Of a DNA stretch of 64,000 nucleotides, positions 45,471 to 56,468 are shown piece by piece. Source of the stretch: Curvularia sp. ZM96. Lineage: Eukaryota; Ascomycota; Dothideomycetes; Pleosporales; Pleosporaceae. The notes under the pieces were generated by a model. The model saw nothing but the letters and a program-made list of their open reading frames with translations. It searched no databases and was not told the origin of the DNA. The position numbers and the translations under genes are program-made. How positions within the stretch are numbered: the stretch's first letter is position 1; each line of letters opens with the position of its first letter. The stretch is from NCBI GenBank assembly GCA_022457065.1, contig JAJGBQ010000005.1:4278001-4342000 (forward strand), in the 5' to 3' direction.

Positions 45471-47388
45471 TCACATTCGACTCTCAAACACGGCTTCTTC
45501 CTTTTTTGCTTGTTGAGCACGCTTATCTCCCCGCCGCTTGTAGTACCAATAGAACAAGAACACAAATGTCGTAGTAGGTATGGTAAAGACAAACCATAGC
45601 CACAAGCGGGAAACCGATGAGAGCCATGCGTTGCTTTCTATGAAAGGCATGGAGAACAACGCCTAATTCATATTAAATAAGGTCAACTTCGCATTTTGGG
45701 CCACGTTGCTTACCGCGAAGGTTGCTCCCGGCAGGAAGAACATTGTCACTGCGGCAATCTAATTTTGATGTGAGCAAGTGTTTCATATATGACCAAGACG
45801 TTTCAGGGCAGAAGGAGCGGAAGCAGGGACCCATACCGTCTTCATAGAGAGGCTGTCCTTTTGCATCTCCTCCGATAGACGTTGTGAAGTTTGAGTATCC
45901 GTCTGTATAGCGCGCAGAACAACATTCATTGCTTGAGTGTTCGCAATTTGCATTCGATTGAAAAGCTACATCCAACAAAGGTTAGCCTTCCGAATATTAT
46001 GGGATTACAGTCAGTATACCAAAGCCAGGATATTGCTCAGTTTCTTCTCGAGCTCTGCACTGAAGTCGTTCGTTGCTTTGACTTGCGATGCCGTTTGTTC
46101 CAGTCCATGCATAATTCTCCGGTTCGCATCATCAGTTCTATCGTGAATGTGACGTAGGTCGGTTAGTTGCTGAGTGACCTTCGTGATGGTGGCCTCGAGC
46201 GAGTTCAATTCGGACCGATAACGATGCAAATGAGCTGCTATAGAATGAAGAGCACGATTCAACCTAGCGTAAAAGTTTGTTGAGTCGTTTTCATTGTCCA
46301 GCTCTTGCTGGAGGGTTTTCTCCTGCAGGTTGTCAGCGATCTCTAACATCATTTTTCGAATTGGATTTCGCACATGTGCGATCAGCTGATCATTAACGCT
46401 ACTCATGGCATTAGTCCACCATCTCGATACGCTCGTGAAGTAGACCAGATGTGGAAAGTATGGAGATAGTGCACGCGTAGCAGTAGCCGAATGCTCGATG
46501 GATTCCGCAATCCGAACCTGTGGCTCCTCGACCACTTTGGCCCATCGGCCATCCAGCAAGCTGAAAACAACAAGTGTCGAATTCCCAGTCGAGACGTCGT
46601 GATTCGAGTATACCGCGATGCAAGAGCCTCTGATATCAACTTCTGCATCTGGAAGGTGAAGATAGTTGAATGGATCCATTTGGTTACTGTTCGATGCGCT
46701 GGTAACATGACCGCTCCGTTTATCTGTGCATTTAACTTGAACGCGGACGGGGAGCAGATACCAGTGACAGTATGATTGCGATCCAGATTTCGAGAAAAGC
46801 TCATGGTACCCTCGACCGTGCGGTAGAAAGTGCCTGCATAACGAATGTACGAACGACAAAGGGATGTTGCAGTCTTGGACGAGTCGTTCAAAGGAAGCTG
46901 GCGAAAGTCGCAGCTTATTTGCATCACGCGGAACTGTCGCATTGCGATCTCTTACAAGATATTTGTTGACGAAGCTGAGAATATAGCTTAGCTCAAACAC
47001 AGAATAAGATTAGGTTCGTTTTATCATCTACCACTAACCAGAAGTCCCAGGTGTTGCGGGCAAGTGCAAGATCCTGAGACAATTCGTAAGCGTAATCAAC
47101 AAAAAAGTATCTCAATATTTGCAGAGGACATTTACCTTCAGATAGTTGCGTAATTGATTATTACTCAGTACCTCTTCTTGAGAATTGCTACCGTCTTGCC
47201 CGCAGCGTAGACTGTGGACAGCCGTTTCGTCACATAGTAGTGAAGACGAAAAGTCACGGAATGCCTTTTCAACAGCGTCCAAGTGTTCTCTAAAAAAAAC
47301 ACGAAGTCAGTTGCGTACAGATTGAGGACTGGATGAGTGCTACGCACAGCTCTGGTTCTACGCCCTCAAGAGCCCTCAACCACGCCAT
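45471..47388 (-). CDS. CorA-like Mg2+ transporter family protein
   Basis: Seven exons are inferred on the minus strand: 47388-47348, 47289-47136, 47073-47039, 46974-46020, 45965-45837, 45758-45714 and 45662-45471. All phases match, giving about 516 residues. The N-terminal two thirds form a soluble domain ending in a long helical region (ALHSIAAHLHRYRSELNSLEATITKVTQQL ...). Then comes RMQIANTQAM...QKDSLSMKT, followed by TM1 IAAVTMFFLPGATFAALFSMPF and, after a short loop, TM2 LWLWFVFTIPTTTFVFLFYWYY with a basic tail. This is the typical fungal CorA-like architecture. The GMN selectivity loop of bacterial CorA is not present, as is usual in this fungal group, so metal transport is not assured. 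Confidence 0.85.
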
Positions 47389-47682
47389 GTCAGCGATGCA
47401 GAAAGGCGGATTTTTGTGTGCAGAAAGCTAATCGACCAAGTCTCGCAGAGGCTTCTTTCGTCATCTATGGAAACGGGCTTGTCAGGGCTTTAGTCACATC
47501 ACTTGATCAGCTGCATCGCTGTGAGCAAGGAATGAAAGCCTCAGCCCCCGAATGCGCAGTTAGCGGCGGGGCTGAGCGACGCCACCAACTAGGGATGCGC
47601 GGCTCTTCTGGATTTTCTGTAGTCAATAATTGCACACCTTGACCTGCGCGCAACTGCTATCGAAATCGTCATCCATTCTATC
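47389..47682. promoter_or_regulatory. Divergent promoter region
   Basis: 294 bp between the CorA-like start codon (minus) and ATG 47683 (plus). It must hold the promoters of both if both are expressed. No motif is recognised. Confidence 0.4.
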
Positions 47683-48348
47683 ATGTCAAAATCTCGTTTC
47701 AACAAAAGGCACTCAGCCCTTAAACCAGAGTGGATCCTCGAGGGATCTCAGAGTGGTTCAGCTACTCCGACAGCGACTTTGAGCGACGGAATCCATTCGC
47801 GACCCTCTAGCTCGAAAGAGCAACAAACTACAGCACCTACAAGCGAAAATGAAGGCGACAAGGATAACGAGGAATCCGTAAAACAACGACCAAGGATCCC
47901 TCCAGCAGGCGATGCTACGCCGCACGCTGTGGAGATCACGCCGCACACTGTGCAAGCCCAACTTCCACCGTCTTCGGGAACGAAAACGAAGTCAAGATAC
48001 TCGAAAGCTCATGCAGCCGCCTGGACTGTGCCATCAACGGAGGGCAATATAGACCCTAGTAGCGCGAGCCCTCACCAGAAGATGTCCAAGTTGAAGTCGT
48101 GGACACGGAAATTCATGGGTGATAAGATGTCAACTGACAAGCCAATGGAGATGCCTTCTCCGAAATCGAACGTGCCTCCCGCCCCAACCCAGCCGAGATT
48201 TGCAGAGGCAGATGTGCCATCAAGTCTCAGAAACCATGATTCGGGGAGAAACCCATGTACTCAAAGCCCAAGTAGCGGCGCAGATGTCCCCGCACGACCT
48301 CCTTACATCGCGTCGAATTACACACCAACATGTTCTCCTGCATATTGA
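47683..48348 (+). CDS. Hypothetical Ser/Pro-rich protein
   Basis: 221 residues, low complexity, rich in Ser, Pro, Thr and Lys. It has a near-duplicated TPHAVEI/TPHTVQA motif and no recognised domain or membrane segment. It is co-oriented with the VWA-domain gene that starts 290 bp downstream, whose own N-terminus has similar composition. The two may be one gene with an unrecognised intron, or this may be a duplicated 5' part. I found no convincing in-frame splice. Confidence 0.45.
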   Translation: MSKSRFNKRHSALKPEWILEGSQSGSATPTATLSDGIHSRPSSSKEQQTTAPTSENEGDKDNEESVKQRPRIPPAGDATPHAVEITPHTVQAQLPPSSGTKTKSRYSKAHAAAWTVPSTEGNIDPSSASPHQKMSKLKSWTRKFMGDKMSTDKPMEMPSPKSNVPPAPTQPRFAEADVPSSLRNHDSGRNPCTQSPSSGADVPARPPYIASNYTPTCSPAY

Positions 48349-48637
48349 AGGCCAGAGGCTTTGCCACTCTGTTCGGCAGCTAGTATAGCGACAGGCTCAG
48401 CCGTCACACATATTTCGCGCCTGCAGGAGAGCAGGGGTCTCACCGGTTGGGCAGTTAATCGTTGATTGGTCGAGTTGCAATGGGGCTGAGGCCGCGATTA
48501 GGCAAACATTCAGCCCACCGTACAGGCACACCCACACCAAATGTCATGCTGCTCAGCCCCAGCCGCACTTGTATAACACTTCGTTCCAACCGCGGACGTG
48601 CAGTTCAGTCGTTCTGTCATCGATCGGAAGCATCACC

Positions 48638-51600
48638 ATGGACAGAACCACATCAGCTCAGACCTCCAAACCAAAAATGAGTGGGTTGTCTCTGAAGAAT
48701 ATCAAGAACGCGAGTCGTAGCCGTATGTATATGATTGGGACTCACTCAACCACCACACTAACCCTTGGCGCAGGCTTAACTCTAGGCTCCCCTTCAGCCA
48801 TGTGGCCCTGGAATAAGAGTTCGCGAACAGCTTTGACTTCAGCGTCAACTCTCACGAACATAGGCGACAAGAGTCCTGGCTGGAAGTACATGACGAAACG
48901 AGGCGACACTCCATCGAAACAAAATGCTGAGACGTCAGATTCACCCCCAAATGCACCAGATCGTAGTTCGCCAAAAGTGGGGTTGAGTCAGAGTTCAGCT
49001 GATGATCTACCGTCTCCGGATGGCGCTATTGAGAACGCAAAGGAGGTACCTAGTCATGATGTGCAGGAAGCAGGTATCACCGATACTCCCACTCCTGACA
49101 CAATCCCAATCTCAGACGTCGCTCTGACGGTTGCGATTGACTGTTCCGGTAGCACGCAAGGAAAAGTTCTCGAAGAAGAAAAGAGCGCGATTCAAAGCAT
49201 TTCCAAGCTTCTTTCGCAAGAAGCGCAGGACAGAATGCTGGTTCTTCCATGGAATGACGGAGCTGACTCGGCTTTATCCCTGCACGAAATGGACGAGCTG
49301 TTTTCATCCGGCGGTACCGATCCTACAGCTCTTCTCCGAGATCGTCATCACCGCCACGCTTTGCTGAATTCATCCCTATGGGTGCTCCTGACGGATGGAG
49401 AAATCGACAACTGGCTAGTTAGAGACTTCGCTTCCAGCATAGGAGAAGCCGGTCTACACGGCACTGCTGCAATTATCATCTGTGTTGGAAGAGCGAATAT
49501 CAACCCTGCGCGTTGTAACATCTCGGTCGGCAAGTCTGTTTTCGCCACAGTTCCCGACTGCATGTTCGTATTCCACGACATCTACTCCCACAATGTCTAT
49601 GCCCTTCAATGCAAAGGTCGATTCAAGTCACTTATGCCAGGATCTGGCAAGACTGTCATCCTAGACGACAGCACCGAGTGGAAGGATTTACCTCAGATTC
49701 CCTACGAAGCTCTCCGTCATTTTGCAGTACCCCGCAAACGAAACCTCTCGTCTGACACTGTCATTCTGACCAGTGGAAATACATTCAATATCAAGGATGT
49801 ATACAATGACACTCTTGATCCCGCCCTCGCGAACGAAATCTTGAGCAATGATGATGATCTAAAAACGTTGCTCTTGACAGCGTCAACAAGAGGTCGAAAG
49901 GAAGAAGTCAAGAGTTGGATTTCCAAAAAGAAATTGCGGACAACTGATCCCGTGTGGGCGCCGCGAAAGGACATCGAACATCGCGCTTTTAAGAACATTC
50001 AAAAATTGGTAGATGCCTCTTGGAACTCTACCACTAGCGATGTGAAAGCCTTGAAAAAGGAGCTTCGGATCGCGCACGAGGCGAATTGGAGAAATTTTGT
50101 AAACACAATATCTACAGAAGAACGACGCGCGAGGACACGCGATATCGTTATTGCAGACGCTACTGCTCGTCTACGACTCGATGATCGATCGCCAGCGAGT
50201 CCGTTGTTGATGGGACCAGTGTCCCCTACTCTCGAATTTAGTAATGAAAACTATACTTCAGCGTCGACAATCTCACCACATATCGGCATCGACAACCTTT
50301 ATCACCCCAATCCTTACTCCTCACGGAGGCGAGGTCAAAGACCGAGCTCGCCGCCTCCCCCAAACCCTAACGTACTATTCTCACAGGGTTACAAGTGCAG
50401 AAAGACATTTGACATTATACAATCTCCACCCAGACCTTCTCTTAGCGAATATCACGAGGGCTCATGCAATTTGTGTAGACAGTCTGGGCAAGTCATGGCA
50501 TTGATACTTAAGCGACCCGAAGACGAGGAACCAACAGCGAACTATCCCACAGCGCAGCAGCATGCAAAGCACAAGTTTCCTTTTGTTCTTGGGAACTTCC
50601 CAGACGTTGATATAATATCTCCAGAACTTTATTGCGAGACTTGCAGCGTGTATCTGGTACAACTCGGGAAGTCGCCCAAGGCGGAACGAATACTTGGGGC
50701 CTTGCCTTTAGTGCAGACGCACGGGAGTGGACAGGAAACCAACCTACAAACCTGGACCGACACTCTTATGAACGCTTTCGAGGGTCGATTCCATGAGGAC
50801 ATTGTGGTCTCGGTGTTTCTTTCGGTGCTCTACAACACCCTGGACGATTTGACTGCCATTGATTCGAGCGAGAACACTCATCTTACACGAGCCATTAAAT
50901 GGGCTTGCCGAAATATTTCGCAATCTCTTCGAGTATGTCGCGACACGAACTCGATCCCACTCGGAGAATCCCCTCCTCGACAGCCTGGTGTATCGGCCCC
51001 TTCAATGTCGTATATCCCGCTGGCAGAAACCATTCCCAGTCTCGTCAAAGATGCCCTCTATGGTCACGGGCCGCTTCTCGGTTATCCACTTGAAGGCTTC
51101 TTGGTCCTTATACTTGCCGCACGCGATGTCGATAACGAGAATTGCAAGCGAGGGAGCCTGCGCTCCGTTGTGTGGCTTCGGTTGATAATGCACATGACCG
51201 AAGTGCATTACGCGTCGATACAAGAAGATGGTCAAAAAAAGGCGAAGAATGCTTTGATCCAAATTCTGCACACACAGGATCGAGATGCCAAGCCGGGAGA
51301 CAGCAATCATTTGACACCGTTGCGGAAATTACCAATTGCACTCGCGTCGCTGAATGGGACGTATCTTCTCTCAAATGATGACTATGAGACTTTCCAGCGC
51401 ACAGGTAACCTCTTTAGTCACATCAGTCCCAAGTGTGGTGCTGCCATTGCTGTCTATTTGCACTACCTGTTAGAATACTCTTCTATGTGCTCTAGTGCCG
51501 CCGAGTGTTTCGATCTAATACGCAAGGAGAAGGGCCTCAGGAAGCTTTTCGTTGCTCCTGAGGAACTGAACGATGGGAAAGCGGCTGATTTGATTGCTCG

Positions 51601-51682
51601 ACTTCATACGTCGAAGACAGCATCTACGGATACCGAATGTCCCTCTCCGCTAACATCGCCTTCATCGTCGTATACTCCATAG
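48638..51682 (+). CDS. VWA-domain protein
   Basis: The open frame from ATG 48638 encodes 1,014 residues. A probable 51-bp intron at 48723-48773 (GTATGT, CACTAACCC, GCGCAG) would reduce it to 997. A Ser/Thr/Pro-rich N-terminus of about 140 residues is followed by a von Willebrand A domain. All MIDAS parts are present: VAIDCSGST (DxSxS), a GGTDP Thr and LLTDGEIDNW Asp, consistent with metal-dependent ligand binding. After it come a helical region and a proline-rich linker. A Cys cluster follows: CNLCRQSGQ and then YCETCSVYL about 60 residues on, a candidate zinc ribbon. The helical C-terminal domain has no recognised family. The protein is probably intracellular, since no signal peptide is seen. 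Function is unknown. Confidence 0.82.
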   Translation: MDRTTSAQTSKPKMSGLSLKNIKNASRSRMYMIGTHSTTTLTLGAGLTLGSPSAMWPWNKSSRTALTSASTLTNIGDKSPGWKYMTKRGDTPSKQNAETSDSPPNAPDRSSPKVGLSQSSADDLPSPDGAIENAKEVPSHDVQEAGITDTPTPDTIPISDVALTVAIDCSGSTQGKVLEEEKSAIQSISKLLSQEAQDRMLVLPWNDGADSALSLHEMDELFSSGGTDPTALLRDRHHRHALLNSSLWVLLTDGEIDNWLVRDFASSIGEAGLHGTAAIIICVGRANINPARCNISVGKSVFATVPDCMFVFHDIYSHNVYALQCKGRFKSLMPGSGKTVILDDSTEWKDLPQIPYEALRHFAVPRKRNLSSDTVILTSGNTFNIKDVYNDTLDPALANEILSNDDDLKTLLLTASTRGRKEEVKSWISKKKLRTTDPVWAPRKDIEHRAFKNIQKLVDASWNSTTSDVKALKKELRIAHEANWRNFVNTISTEERRARTRDIVIADATARLRLDDRSPASPLLMGPVSPTLEFSNENYTSASTISPHIGIDNLYHPNPYSSRRRGQRPSSPPPPNPNVLFSQGYKCRKTFDIIQSPPRPSLSEYHEGSCNLCRQSGQVMALILKRPEDEEPTANYPTAQQHAKHKFPFVLGNFPDVDIISPELYCETCSVYLVQLGKSPKAERILGALPLVQTHGSGQETNLQTWTDTLMNAFEGRFHEDIVVSVFLSVLYNTLDDLTAIDSSENTHLTRAIKWACRNISQSLRVCRDTNSIPLGESPPRQPGVSAPSMSYIPLAETIPSLVKDALYGHGPLLGYPLEGFLVLILAARDVDNENCKRGSLRSVVWLRLIMHMTEVHYASIQEDGQKKAKNALIQILHTQDRDAKPGDSNHLTPLRKLPIALASLNGTYLLSNDDYETFQRTGNLFSHISPKCGAAIAVYLHYLLEYSSMCSSAAECFDLIRKEKGLRKLFVAPEELNDGKAADLIARLHTSKTASTDTECPSPLTSPSSSYTP

Positions 51683-51956
51683 CTGCAATCGTACACGTCT
51701 ATCTTAGCTTCGGATGGAGAACTTGGTGGTTTATATGTGGTGCCTGCTTGTATATTGCATCCATGAAATGGTCAGATATGGAGGTAGAATCATGCTGTAT
51801 AACGATCCTTGGAACTTTACTAGGTTTATGATCAACATTACTACGTTACCTTAACTTCTCGTTTTCTTCGGGCTGGACTAATAGCTCTTCTAGTTGCGAT
51901 AACTCAAGCTCCAGTATTTTACTGTGCCGCGATCTATGTAACACTAGCTCAATCGT
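51637..51956 (+). pseudogene. RTA1-like membrane protein fragment
   Basis: ATG 51637 lies inside the last codons of the VWA gene. The frame reads a helix (ANIAFIVVYSIAAIVHVYLSF), GWRTWWFICGACLYIAS and then, if 51787-51826 is removed as a 40-bp intron, VYDQHYYVTLTSRFLRAGLIALLVAITQAPVFYCAAIYVTLAQS. This succession resembles the first helices of RTA1-like lipid-translocating/resistance proteins. The sequence ends at a donor-like GTGAGT at 51957 and nothing recognisable follows, so at best it is a 5' remnant of a roughly 300-residue protein. Confidence 0.5.
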
Positions 51957-52318
51957 GAGTCTCCGAAAAGTTCCCCGTTTCCCTTCGGCGGGAAAATTAG
52001 CGGGGATGGCCAAAGCTTGAAACAAGTTGCGTATGAGTTATCCGGCGCTTGGCCACGCCACAGGTGATGATTTGCGCCAACCATTCCCACTACACGTCAA
52101 GCGTGACCGCTTTTGTGCCTTGCGGAAACTCACCTACTATATAAGAACTGTTTGCTACCTCTGTGCGTGGCATATCTCTTTGCATAGTGCGCATGCTGAT
52201 TCGACGCTTGTGCCTCCAACAACGTACCCGAATTTCCTCGTGCAACCAACGGCCGATTCCACTTTTCGACAATTCCAAGGCCACTCCCCACGCATTGTTT
52301 GCCTGGTGCCGACGCACT
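51957..52318. other. Short intergenic region
   Basis: About 360 bp. The frame at 52163 has only a GTG start and runs into the downstream gene, so it is probably 5' untranslated sequence. The TATATAAG at 52138-52145 is a good TATA-like box about 175 bp upstream of ATG 52319. Confidence 0.45.
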
Positions 52319-53155
52319 ATGTCGTCACCCGCCGCCTCCGAGACTAATTCCGAGCTTCTCAGACGGTGTCAAGAGTTCTTAGCACAGCGAGAGCCGAGGC
52401 CGAAGGAGTATCATGAAATCGAAGACAAGCTTGCTTTCCTTCCCTTACGGCCAGATACAAAATGGGGTTTTGTTATCGTCCGCGCTGTTTCTGGTCCATC
52501 AAGCGATGCGCCGTGGGCCCAAATGCTCGAACTTCTTCGTGCGGAGATCTCAGAGTCTTTGACAGAGGCAGATCATCTAGAGCTGCTTTCACGTCACGAG
52601 ATGACCATCATCGAGGATGAAGTAACGCTTGCCGGCGCAGATTCATCCAGCGCAGCGGCATACGCTGCACGCCGCGCATTTCGCGCTTGGGTAGCGGATG
52701 ATCTGCCCCAACAGCTCTCCGGCGACTACCTGGAAAAGTTAGGCGGACTTGCACAGGTTCGTGAACAATTGCTTAGCAACACTAAGCATCGCGCGGGGCA
52801 TTCTTTAAGCATTATGCCTCCTCGATGGCGATATTGCATATTCGTGGACCAGGATTGCTTACGCTCGCTGGAGGGAGGGCCTGAGGAGCCTGAATTGAAA
52901 GATCCAGCCTTGAAGATGTTGACTACAGACTGGGACGGCGAAGAAGTGGAGGTACCTACTGAAGTATTTACTCGAGACTGGGATGGTGGTAAGACTAATG
53001 ATGATCACGAAGACGTTGGATGGATGTGGATGGATATGACGGATTATGCTGCTAAGTACACTCAATTTACTTCTGTGTTTGGTTGGGAAGAATACTACGA
53101 GCGGCCTCAAAAAGGCTACGTGGAGGCTACGAGATCCTTCCCGGACTTAGCATGA
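52319..53155 (+). CDS. Conserved fungal protein of unknown function
   Basis: 278 residues from ATG 52319. Recognisable features are TKWGFVIVRAVSG near residue 43, a Trp-containing helix (WAQMLELLRAEI), an acidic EDEVTLAGADSSSA segment, FRAWVADDL, and RWRYCIFVDQDCLRSLEGG near 165. This order (WGFVIYR-type strand, W-x-x-x-L helix, D-x-x-x-LxGA, RYxxCIxVD) is common to a large family of uncharacterised ascomycete proteins. The acidic, Trp-rich C-terminus (WDGEEVEVP, DWDGGKTNDD, GWMWMDM) is typical. No catalytic motif is evident. It is intronless. Confidence 0.65.
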   Translation: MSSPAASETNSELLRRCQEFLAQREPRPKEYHEIEDKLAFLPLRPDTKWGFVIVRAVSGPSSDAPWAQMLELLRAEISESLTEADHLELLSRHEMTIIEDEVTLAGADSSSAAAYAARRAFRAWVADDLPQQLSGDYLEKLGGLAQVREQLLSNTKHRAGHSLSIMPPRWRYCIFVDQDCLRSLEGGPEEPELKDPALKMLTTDWDGEEVEVPTEVFTRDWDGGKTNDDHEDVGWMWMDMTDYAAKYTQFTSVFGWEEYYERPQKGYVEATRSFPDLA

Positions 53156-54621
53156 TTCCATCAATCTTGTATGTCATTTGAAATAGTATTTGGTACAGCC
53201 GCTCGTGTATCGGGAGCATCTCTTCTATGCGGTCGCAAAAATGGAGAAGAGACGTTCTAAATAACGTGAATTTCTCAACATTATAGAGGGGCTTAACAAG
53301 GTACTCTGAAAATACTGGAACGTATACCTAATACATGATTACCACTGAAACTGTCCCCAGCATTGCTATAATTGTAAAATACCTTGACTGCTAATTCCTA
53401 AAACGTTGAAATAGGTCTTGCAAGAGGCGGCTGTTGAATAGCGGAGTCTGAAAGCTTTTGGCTCTCGACCACCTTCCCAGCCACCAAGTCTTGGAATTGA
53501 CGTTAGTGGTATACCAGCGTCTCACACGCTGTTCGATAGTCACTCAGTTAATACTTCTTTATTTTGTTCAACAACGGCCTCAGCCTTGCGTCCCAATAAC
53601 CAAAGCAGGAATGCACACTAATAGATTTGGGACGACATATAGATGAGAAGCCACCATGCAATAACGTGAAGCTGCCATACACTAACTCATACAACAGCGT
53701 AGAAGGCGATGTACATCATTTGCTAGAGTAGCGGGAAATGCCCGCGCTTATTGCGTGTGCAGCTTCTTCACTCTTGCAGACACGAGAATTTGCATGATTA
53801 GCATCCAAATAGCCCTTTTTAAATAGAATGCTATAGGAATTCTTGAAATATATGTGTACTAGGAGAGGATATAAGCACTTTACTAGATTTCTTCTCTAAT
53901 CTACTCTCTCTAGATAATCTACTAATGTTTTGAAAGAATAGCTAGAAGGGATATTAGTATTTAGATTAGAAACTTGTAGTAATACAACTAGAGGGTTGGC
54001 GAGCTATAGTTACATGACAGAATCTTATATATATATATATTAATATATAGCTTAATTATCACTAATAATATAGCACACATGCTGTTTAGCCAATGTGCAG
54101 GCCCGCAAAGTATCATATAAGTTAGTTACTACTTAGAAATGTAGTAACTACTTATATTATAGATAATGTAATTATATACTGCGACAGTCTAATCATTAAT
54201 AGTAATACAACTAAGCCCCGTGCTGTAGTAGCTGGTGCGGATATGTAGACTTTACATTACATATCACGCCTTTAAACATGAATCTTTTGTACACCGCTAT
54301 TTAGTATAAATAACCTAAACGTGCAGCCCTCTGTCATCTCTAAGCTAAAATAAATAGTGATCTTGATAGTTTATTAATAGATAGTAATAAAGGCTAGAAG
54401 TTGCGAACTTTACGTTTCGCGAGTCGTCCTAAATAAAATAGCGTATTAGCTACTATAACTTACTAGATTGTAGATAATAACTGCGCACGGCCGCTTAATT
54501 CGTATCGCATTAGCTAGTGTACCTGTCTAGCTGCGAGCTATAATATAGGTTTATCTTCTACTTTACGTTAACTTTAGTTAGCAAACCTTTTAAACTAATA
54601 AATCTTCTTCTATAACTTGTA
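53156..54621. other. AT-rich RIP-like block
   Basis: About 1.4 kb, becoming very AT-rich after 53800 with TATATATA, TAGTA and CTAGAT words and stops in all frames. I see no gene. It leads directly to the TA target site of the decayed transposon. Confidence 0.6.
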
Positions 54622-56468
54622 ACGTGGTTCACAAGTGAGTCGGCCACCCAAGTGAGTCGGCCACGCCCTACTAGCGCGTCAACGTCGACACTACAACGCG
54701 TTATGTCTTAATAACGTAATTATCTATCAACTTATCCTAAATTAGATCTTTAGCTTACTCTTTTTAATGTTTAATCGCAACGTGTTTAAAGCCAAAGACG
54801 TGCTGCCTCTATCTATAACGTGCCTCGAACTACTCTCTAAGACTGACGTGCTAGAAAGCGCTCTCGACGCGACTGCGAGCTGAAAGTAAAGCGCTTAAAT
54901 AAGCTAGAAGAGAAGGCCGTAGTTAAGCGTATTCTTGAAGAGTCTGCGCGAGAATTTGCGCCTATAAAGGCTGACGTTCGAGTAATAGCTAATAAACTTC
55001 TATATAAGCGCGCTAGCGACCCTGTTAGTAAGAACTAGGTTAATAACTTTGTTAAGCGAACTCCTAAGCTCCGTACGCGCTAGAGCTGTCCCTATGATTA
55101 CTAGCGAGCCGCCTGCAAAGATCTAGTAGCTATCTAGCGCTAGTTCGATCTAGTCGAGGCGACAAAGTAGAAGTGGGGTATCGTGGACGACGATATCTAC
55201 AACTTTAACGAAACTAGCTTTATAATAGGCAAGATTTTATTATAGTTAGTTATTATAGGCTTAGAGGGATATAGTAAAAAGAAGTAGGTATAGCTAGGTA
55301 ACCGTGAGTAGGTTACTATAATCTAAGGCGTGGGCGCGACGGGTCGCTAGATACTACTCTTCGTTGTCTTTGCGGGCAAGGTACTTATTAACGTCTAGTT
55401 TAAGAATTTGCCTGCTAACTAGGTTCTTAAAGTTAGTCCTAATAGCTAGACGAATAATTAGCTTGCTCTTGTATAGTTAGAGTACTTTAATACCTATATA
55501 AAGAGGTATACTATAGATAGGTATTGACTACTTATTATTGACGGCTATGAGAGCTACTGCTCTATTAATTTTTAGGATCTTTACAAGGAGAAGAATATTG
55601 TTCTTCTCTGTATGCCTGTACACTCGTCTTACCTATTGTAGCCTCTTAACGTCGCCTGCTTCTCGCCGTTAAAGCGCAAGTATGGCGACGCTGTTTTGGG
55701 CTTGGCACGCAACCGCACTAACTATATTAGCAAGGAGACCTTCCTGCCCGCCTTTAAGGCTGCTTTTGAGTAGTCTATTATAAAGGAGAATATCTAAGCT
55801 AGCTTTAGAGGCGCTAGTCTAGTCCTACACGACCTATAGGCTGTGCTATTAAAGCTTAACGTAGTGGTGTAGACACTATATTAATTACTGTAACGGGCAG
55901 CCGCCTAGAAGGCGTAGATACTACATAACGTGCGCGAAGTCGAGGCTTAAATTAGTCTTATTTAACAGAGCGTGAGAAAGCGCTGTGGGTCTTCTGCCAA
56001 TTTACTTACTAAGTAGATTGCGTAGTTAAGTAAGGGGGCTTAGCAAATAGCACATAAGATAGTGCTTCTAATAGAGAAAATAACTACTCTTTAAGAGGCT
56101 CTTGACAAATTAAATAAGCGTAAGAGCCGTAAGCGGTAATACGTATAGATAGAAGAGACTCTTACTATAGGTAAGGTATAAGAAGTATTAGCTAAATAGG
56201 TAGGTAGTAGTCGTGGCGACGGTAAGAGTGCGTCGAAGAGGGTGCGAGGAGAGAGGTGGTGCGGGCGTTGTAACTAGACTGGACACAACGTTCGTACCTG
56301 CGTAGTTGAGATAGATAGTGTAAGTAATAGTAGCGATTCTAATAATTAATTTAGTATATTATAAAAGTTTATTGACTATGATAAAAGACTACGGTAACGT
56401 GTCGACGTCGACGCGCTGGTGGGGCGTGGCCGACTTACTTGGGTGGCCGACTCACTTGTGAACCACGT
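54622..56468 (+). mobile_element. RIP-inactivated copy of the Fot1/pogo-type transposon, 1,847 bp
   Basis: Exactly the same length as the intact copy at 42677-44523, flanked by TA (54620-54621 and 56469-56470) and alignable without gaps. For example, the transposase ATG is at the same offset (54703). Differences are overwhelmingly C-to-T or G-to-A in CpA/TpG context: CAA and CAG codons become TAA and TAG, GAA becomes AAA, TCA becomes TTA. The transposase frame therefore has many stops. The terminal repeats belong to a different subtype (GAGTCGGCCAC instead of GAGTCGCTCAC), so it was a sister subfamily before RIP. Confidence 0.92.
54703..56350 (+). pseudogene. RIP-destroyed transposase gene
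   Basis: Colinear with the intact 548-codon transposase. The start ATG is kept but codons 3 and 4 are already TAA. Traces of the catalytic core remain readable (YNF-ET near 55195 where the first catalytic Asp is now Asn, an IIDGYES run near 55535), interrupted by dozens of stops. No protein is expected. Confidence 0.88.
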
